Shown piece by piece: positions 5,961 through 9,644 of a stretch of DNA of 9,644 nt (its first letter is position 1; the number at the start of each line of letters is the position of its first letter). Origin of the DNA: WVZH01 sp034430425 (lineage in GTDB: Bacteria; Chloroflexota; Anaerolineae; Anaerolineales; E44-bin32); assembly GCA_034430425.1 (NCBI GenBank), contig DAOUEK010000127.1:1-9644 (forward strand), read 5' to 3'. A program made the position numbers and the translations under genes. The notes beneath the pieces are model-generated. The model ran no database searches and was not told the origin of the DNA. It saw only the letters and a program-made list of their open reading frames with translations.

Positions 5961-5982
5961 AGCGCTAACGTTAGCGCTAACG
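5957..5982 (+). promoter_or_regulatory. Nested palindromic operator for a LacI-family repressor
   Basis: TAGCGCTAACGTTAGCGCTA (5960-5979) is a perfect 20-bp palindrome centred on AACGTT. The same bases contain TAGCGCTAACG twice in direct repeat (5960-5970 and 5972-5982, 12-bp period). The second copy forms its own perfect 14-bp palindrome, CGTTAGCGCTAACG (5969-5982). LacI-family operators are palindromes of this size with a central CpG, so this is very probably the binding site of the adjacent regulator. It covers the end of the -10 and the predicted transcription start, so bound protein should block transcription, which implies autorepression. No second copy was noticed elsewhere in the window. 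Confidence 0.8.
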
Positions 5983-6008
5983 GACAGAATTCCTCACAAG
6001 GCTAAGAC

Positions 6009-7010
6009 ATGAGTCGACGCATCATCATGGCCGATGTCGCCCAAGAAGCAGGAGTGTCGCTGATGACGGTCTCCCGCGTGGTCAACAACAAGGGAGACAT
6101 CAGCGAGGCGACACGTCAACGGGTACGTGAAGTCATCGAGCGCCTTGGCTATAGACCCAGTGGGGTCGCTCGAAGCCTGGCGACCAACCGAACCGGAACG
6201 CTTGGGCTGGTTGTTCCGGATAATTCCAACCCATTTTTCTCTGCGTTCGCCCGGGGTGCTGAGCACTTAGCCTATCAAGAAGGCTACAATATTTTTCTCT
6301 GTAACACGGAAGAAGAAACGGATCGTGAAAAAGCGGTCATCTATTCTCTGGAAGAAAAGGGAGTGGACGGCCTTATTCTTTGCAGTTCGCGCCTTGAAGA
6401 GAGCGAGCTGCGCGAGATCGTCGGGTATTTCCCCTACGTGGTTCTTGTAAACCGCCAAATGGATGAAGAAGGGATCGGCACCGTCCTGATCGACGACAGG
6501 CGCAGCGGCAAGGTGGCGATCGAACATCTGTTGAATTCAGGTCATCGTGCTATCGGCATGTTGGCAGGCCCTAAGAATTCCTATTCAGGACAGCAGAGAG
6601 TCGTTGCGTACTATGACACATTGCGTGCCGCAGGGCATGAGTCTGACTCCGAACTCGTGGCCAACTGCTCTCCCCGGGTCGAGGGGGGGATGCAGGCAAC
6701 ACAAGAGCTGCTGGCGGCGCATCCAGAGATTACGGCCCTGTTTTGTTTCAACGACCTCGTTGCTGTTGGCGTACTGAAAGCCTGCGCCCAGATGGGGTTG
6801 TCGGTTCCGGATGATATCGCTGTCGTCGGTCACGATGACGTCTCGCTGGCGCAGCTGGTAACACCGGCGCTGACAACCTGTCATGTTTCGCAATATGAGA
6901 TGGGCTGGCAGGCCGTCAAGCTGCTCCTTGAGCGCATCAGCGGCTGCGAGGAGGCCTGCAAGGAGGTCCTTGCAACACCCGAGCTCGTCATCCGGGCCAG
7001 TGCACCCTAG
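6009..7010 (+). CDS. LacI-family transcriptional regulator
   Basis: This 333-residue DNA-binding repressor is of normal family length. The N-terminal helix-turn-helix is MADVAQEAGVSLMTVSRVVN (residues 7-26). The hinge region RPSGVARSLAT (49-59) follows, then the periplasmic-binding-protein-like effector domain beginning TGTLGLVVPDNSNPFF (62-77). That domain continues with KGVDGLIL (117-124), VLVNRQMDEEGIGTVLIDDR (145-164), GHRAIGMLAGP (178-188), FCFNDLVAVGVLKA (245-258) and VPDDIAVVGHDDV (266-278), all standard landmarks. AAGG (5998-6001) lies seven bases before the ATG. The gene has its own promoter with an overlapping palindromic operator, which suggests autoregulation. It lies 254 bases before a family 5 solute-binding protein gene in the same direction, so it probably controls uptake of a sugar or glycoside. 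The effector is unknown. Confidence 0.95.
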   Translation: MSRRIIMADVAQEAGVSLMTVSRVVNNKGDISEATRQRVREVIERLGYRPSGVARSLATNRTGTLGLVVPDNSNPFFSAFARGAEHLAYQEGYNIFLCNTEEETDREKAVIYSLEEKGVDGLILCSSRLEESELREIVGYFPYVVLVNRQMDEEGIGTVLIDDRRSGKVAIEHLLNSGHRAIGMLAGPKNSYSGQQRVVAYYDTLRAAGHESDSELVANCSPRVEGGMQATQELLAAHPEITALFCFNDLVAVGVLKACAQMGLSVPDDIAVVGHDDVSLAQLVTPALTTCHVSQYEMGWQAVKLLLERISGCEEACKEVLATPELVIRASAP

Positions 7011-7264
7011 AAAAAGATCACGGGTATTTTCACAGCTGGTTGATTGATTTCGATCGGACAGACATCCGTTTCCGTTTACTGCAAGTACATCATGAATAGC
7101 GAGTATCCGCGCCCATTTCGGGCAGACTATATTCGGTAACGAAGGTGAGTGATGGCTTCCCGGAGTGGGGGGAGGCCTTGAAAGGAGTACTACAGCTGAA
7201 AATACACCATAAGGATAGAGTCAACGTTCGGTCAAGTTCTACTCATATTGCGAGGAGTAAGAGG
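7011..7264 (+). other. Intergenic region between the LacI gene and the solute-binding protein gene
   Basis: This 254-base leader holds no convincing gene. Possible promoter pieces are TATATT at 7128-7133 without a good -35, and TTGAAA at 7178-7183 without a good -10. GCCC and GGGC near 7110-7122 form a very short hairpin. No copy of the TAGCGCTAACG operator is present, so direct control of the transporter gene by the adjacent LacI protein is not shown. Co-transcription from the LacI promoter is possible, since no terminator is visible. The frame of the downstream gene is open back to a GTG at 7145, but that is not the likely start. Confidence 0.4.
7253..7257 (+). promoter_or_regulatory. Shine-Dalgarno site deciding the solute-binding protein start
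   Basis: AGGAG lies seven bases before the ATG at 7265. The signal peptide begins right after that ATG, which supports 7265 over the upstream in-frame GTG at 7145. Confidence 0.8.
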
Positions 7265-9244
7265 ATGAAAACGATATACCATGCAAGTAAACGCACGATC
7301 TGGATAACCGTATTACTCACTCTACTTTTGTCTCTGGTATTCTCTGCTTGTGCCACCACCCCCCTCCCAGGGACGTCAGAAGCACCCCCCGAAGCGTCCC
7401 CAGAAGAGCCTGCAGCAGGAGAACCCGAAGAGGTTGTTCCTGCGGAACCGGCTGCTGCCTATAGCGAGGCGCCGATGCTGGCCGATATGGGGCTTCCTCC
7501 CGTCGAAGAGCGTCTGCCGGAGAATCCACTTGTTGTGGAACCCGTCGAGTCGATTGGCGAGTACGGCGGCACCTGGGAACGCGCCTTCCTCGGCGTGAAG
7601 GACTTCCACGCACTCGGGCGCCTGATCTACGATGCCGTTCTGCGCTGGCCGCGCGACCCTGCCGACCCCATCCAGCCCGGTCTGGCGGAGAAGTGGGAGT
7701 GGTCAGCCGACGGCAAGGAATTAACCTTGTACTTCCGCAAGGGCCTCAAGTGGTCGGATGGCGAGCCCTTTACCGTCGATGACGTCATCTTCTGGTGGGA
7801 AGACATCGAGAACGATCCGAACATCACGGCTGCCCCGCACACAGAGTGGGTAGTCAATGGCGAACCAATGGAGCTGGAGAAGATCGACGATGCCACGATT
7901 ACCCTCAAGTTTGCCGCCCCCAACGGCCTGGCCGAGAGCGTAGGGTTAGCATTCCACGGCGGCCAGTGGCCGCTGGGTTTCGAGCGCTTTGGGTTCTTCG
8001 CCCCCAGGCACTACCTGGAGCAGTACCATCCCAAGCACAACCCGGAGGCGACCTACGAGGACTTCGAGAACAAGGCCTTCAACTTCAACACCGAATTGCC
8101 CGTGATGTACGCCTGGAAGGTGAGCGAGTGGGAAGAGGGCGCGACCGAGATGACCGCGGAGCGCAACCCCTACTACTGGAAAGTCGACCCGGACGGTAAG
8201 CAGCTCCCATACATCGATCGCATTCACTACACGCTGGTTGAAGACAACGAGGCAATCAATGTGATGGCTATTGCAGGCGAACTGAGCATGCAGCACCGCC
8301 GAATCGACTTCGCCAAGTACACCGTTTACCAGGATAACGCCGATGCCGGTGGTTACCACACACTGCTGTGGAGCACGGCCGCTGCGTCCAACGTCACGCT
8401 CTTTCCGAACCAGAGTTATGCGGACGAGAAGTACCGCGCCCTAATGCAGACCCTCGAGTTCCGACAGGCGCTGTCGCTGGTGATCGACCGCGAGATGATC
8501 AACAACGTCGCCTTCCTGGGACAGGGTATCCCGCGCACGATCACCGTCGTACGCGATTCACCGCTCTTCCAGCAGGACATCGAGAATTACTTTGCCGAGT
8601 ATAATCCGGCGAAGGCTGAGGAACTCCTCGCCACCGCCGGCCTGGTCAAGGGCGCAGATGGTTTCTACACCTTCGCAGACGGCACACCGGTCGAACTGAC
8701 CGTAGAGGCGACCGACGCTGTTTCCGGCGCCAGCATGGATACCCTGGAACTGATCGTTGACGGCTGGAATGACATCGGTCTCAAGACCGTCTTGGAGACC
8801 ATGTCGCGCGACATCTACTGGCCGCGAGCCACCTCGAACGAAGTCATGATCGCTACCTGGGAGACCGACCGCGGACTGGTTCCAATGGTCGACCCAATCT
8901 ACCTGTTCCCGTTCGACGAACGTTCGTGGATGGGGCCGGCGTTCGGCGTGTGGTACAAGTCGGGCAGCGAGCAAGGTGAGGAACCACCCGCAACGCTGAA
9001 GGAAGTACAGGATCTGTATGATCAGTACAAAGCCAGTGTGGATCCCGCCGAGCAGCTAGAGATCGCCAAGAAGATCGTCAGGATGTCTACCGAGGGACTG
9101 TTCGCCATCGGCACAGTTGGTATGTCGCCCGGGTTGGTTGTTGTCAGTGATAACTTCCATAACGTCATGGACAGCCATACTTCGGACTGGCTGGTCTTCA
9201 CGCCCGGAACCCAGGATCCACCACAGTTCTGGATTGAGCAATAA
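7265..9244 (+). CDS. ABC transporter family 5 solute-binding lipoprotein (oligosaccharide/peptide type)
   Basis: This 659-residue extracytoplasmic lipoprotein captures a solute for an ABC importer. The signal peptide has a basic start (KTIYHASKR), a hydrophobic core (WITVLLTLLLSLVF) and lipobox FSAC with lipidated Cys29. A Pro/Glu/Ala-rich linker runs to about residue 70. The mature domain shows SBP_bac_5 landmarks: IGEYGGTWERAFLG (97-110), PGLAEKWEWSADGKELTLYF (138-157), RKGLKWSDGEPFTVDDVIFW (158-177), then later ERNPYYWKVDP and FRQALSLVIDREMINNVAFL. It is longer than typical oligopeptide-binding proteins (500-600 residues), and the IGEYGGTW variant is common in family 5 proteins I associate with sugars. 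With a LacI regulator next door, a carbohydrate ligand is more likely than a peptide, but this is inference. Start chosen from the Shine-Dalgarno and signal peptide. The usual permease and ATPase genes do not follow within the window. Confidence 0.9.
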   Translation: MKTIYHASKRTIWITVLLTLLLSLVFSACATTPLPGTSEAPPEASPEEPAAGEPEEVVPAEPAAAYSEAPMLADMGLPPVEERLPENPLVVEPVESIGEYGGTWERAFLGVKDFHALGRLIYDAVLRWPRDPADPIQPGLAEKWEWSADGKELTLYFRKGLKWSDGEPFTVDDVIFWWEDIENDPNITAAPHTEWVVNGEPMELEKIDDATITLKFAAPNGLAESVGLAFHGGQWPLGFERFGFFAPRHYLEQYHPKHNPEATYEDFENKAFNFNTELPVMYAWKVSEWEEGATEMTAERNPYYWKVDPDGKQLPYIDRIHYTLVEDNEAINVMAIAGELSMQHRRIDFAKYTVYQDNADAGGYHTLLWSTAAASNVTLFPNQSYADEKYRALMQTLEFRQALSLVIDREMINNVAFLGQGIPRTITVVRDSPLFQQDIENYFAEYNPAKAEELLATAGLVKGADGFYTFADGTPVELTVEATDAVSGASMDTLELIVDGWNDIGLKTVLETMSRDIYWPRATSNEVMIATWETDRGLVPMVDPIYLFPFDERSWMGPAFGVWYKSGSEQGEEPPATLKEVQDLYDQYKASVDPAEQLEIAKKIVRMSTEGLFAIGTVGMSPGLVVVSDNFHNVMDSHTSDWLVFTPGTQDPPQFWIEQ

Positions 9245-9264
9245 GAAAGAAATCTGACAGGCAA

Positions 9265-9292
9265 GGAGGGGGCTGCGTAAGCAGCCCTCTCC
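9265..9292 (+). terminator. Strong GC-rich hairpin after the solute-binding protein gene
   Basis: Bases 9265-9276 pair with 9281-9292 around the tetraloop GTAA, giving a 12-pair stem with one G-T pair, centred on GGGCTGC/GCAGCCC. It starts 20 bases after the stop codon. The following bases are pyrimidine-rich (CCTGCTCCTTTC), but there is no clean T-run directly after the stem. It is therefore either an imperfect intrinsic terminator or an mRNA-stabilising 3' hairpin of the kind seen after highly expressed binding-protein genes. Confidence 0.65.
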
Positions 9293-9410
9293 CCTGCTCC
9301 TTTCACCTGGTAGCGAGGGTTTTTCATTTTCTTCTCCTTTGGCAATCGAGGAGGAGGATAAGCGGGAGAATAACCTACCCTACCGGTAAAGTTGGGTGCA
9401 AATATAAACG
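9293..9410. other. Intergenic stretch after the solute-binding protein gene
   Basis: No gene is supported. The bases after the hairpin are T/C-rich (GGTTTTTCATTTTCTTCTCC near 9319-9338), and a purine-rich GAGGAGGAGG follows near 9349-9358 without a suitable start codon behind it. No transporter permease start is visible. Confidence 0.4.
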
Positions 9411-9644
9411 GTGTCAAGAGATACCATTCTTGCCCAACTGCCTAAATACTACGTAACTCTCACTATGGGTTTTCTTATGCCACGAAACACTGATTACCGG
9501 AGAAGATCCTCGCCGACATCGGATGCTATAATGAATTCGGTTTTCCAAGCGCACGGAATGTTCATTGATCATCCCAGAGAGCAGAGCATTTGCCATAGAA
9601 TGATTGCTGGAGTACATCATCCTGGCATGTTGACTTTTAGGAAA
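9411..9644 (+). CDS. Possible unidentified ORF running off the right edge
   Basis: From a GTG at 9411 the plus frame stays open for 78 codons to the last base. Inner ATGs (for example at 9459, 9474 and 9531) are alternative starts, and none has a clear Shine-Dalgarno. The translation contains MPRNTDYRRRSSPTSDA and SICHRMIAGVHHPGMLTF and matches no family I recognise. A 68-codon minus-strand frame (9414-9620) overlaps it, so one of the two, or both, must be chance. GC content here is lower than in the preceding gene. Confidence 0.2.
   Translation, partial: MSRDTILAQLPKYYVTLTMGFLMPRNTDYRRRSSPTSDAIMNSVFQAHGMFIDHPREQSICHRMIAGVHHPGMLTFRK

Noticed and set aside
7145..7264. Forty-residue N-terminal extension of the solute-binding protein from a GTG
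   Set aside because: The lipoprotein signal peptide would be internal. The Shine-Dalgarno and ATG at 7265 place it correctly at the N-terminus.
8558..8974. 138-codon minus-strand open frame within the solute-binding protein gene
   Set aside because: It is a GC-driven shadow of a clear family 5 binding-protein coding sequence.

Overview
This window looks like accessory chromosome from an uncultured, probably Chloroflexota (Anaerolineae-like) bacterium. The grounds are indirect: two lipoproteins with long Pro/Thr/Glu-rich linkers after the lipidated cysteine, a putative glycosidase lipoprotein, a large family 5 solute-binding protein, a LacI regulator and a corrinoid methyl-transfer pair. No rRNA, tRNA or CRISPR array is visible, so the taxonomy is inference only.

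Layout. Positions 1-271 hold little beyond a possible minus-strand gene start running off the left edge. Positions 272-766 (minus) encode a helix-turn-helix protein resembling the DNA-binding half of an IS630-like transposase, apparently frame-disrupted at its 3' end. A 400-base gap follows, containing a Trp-rich open stretch that may be a gene remnant. Positions 1171-3651 (plus) encode an 826-residue lipoprotein: a putative TIM-barrel glycoside hydrolase with one jelly-roll-like module in front of the barrel and a related copy between barrel and C-terminal domain. Positions 3652-4022 carry hairpins and a 65-codon ORF behind an excellent Shine-Dalgarno sequence.

Positions 4023-5667 form a two-gene methyl-transfer operon: a pterin-dependent (dihydropteroate-synthase-fold) methyltransferase and a B12-binding corrinoid protein. 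A 26-codon micro-ORF lies between them, and its stop overlaps the corrinoid start as ATGA. Together the two proteins would pass a methyl group between a cobalamin cofactor and tetrahydrofolate, but the substrate-specific methyltransferase that normally feeds the corrinoid protein is absent from the window.

Positions 5930-7010 carry a LacI-family regulator with a clear promoter whose -10 element is overlapped by a 20-bp perfect palindrome nested in a 12-bp direct repeat, suggesting autoregulation. Positions 7265-9244 encode a 659-residue family 5 ABC solute-binding lipoprotein ending at a strong hairpin (9265-9292). No permease or ATPase gene follows in the remaining 350 bases. The LacI and solute-binding genes plausibly form a sugar or oligosaccharide uptake locus, and the putative glycosidase could supply its substrate, but that link rests only on proximity.
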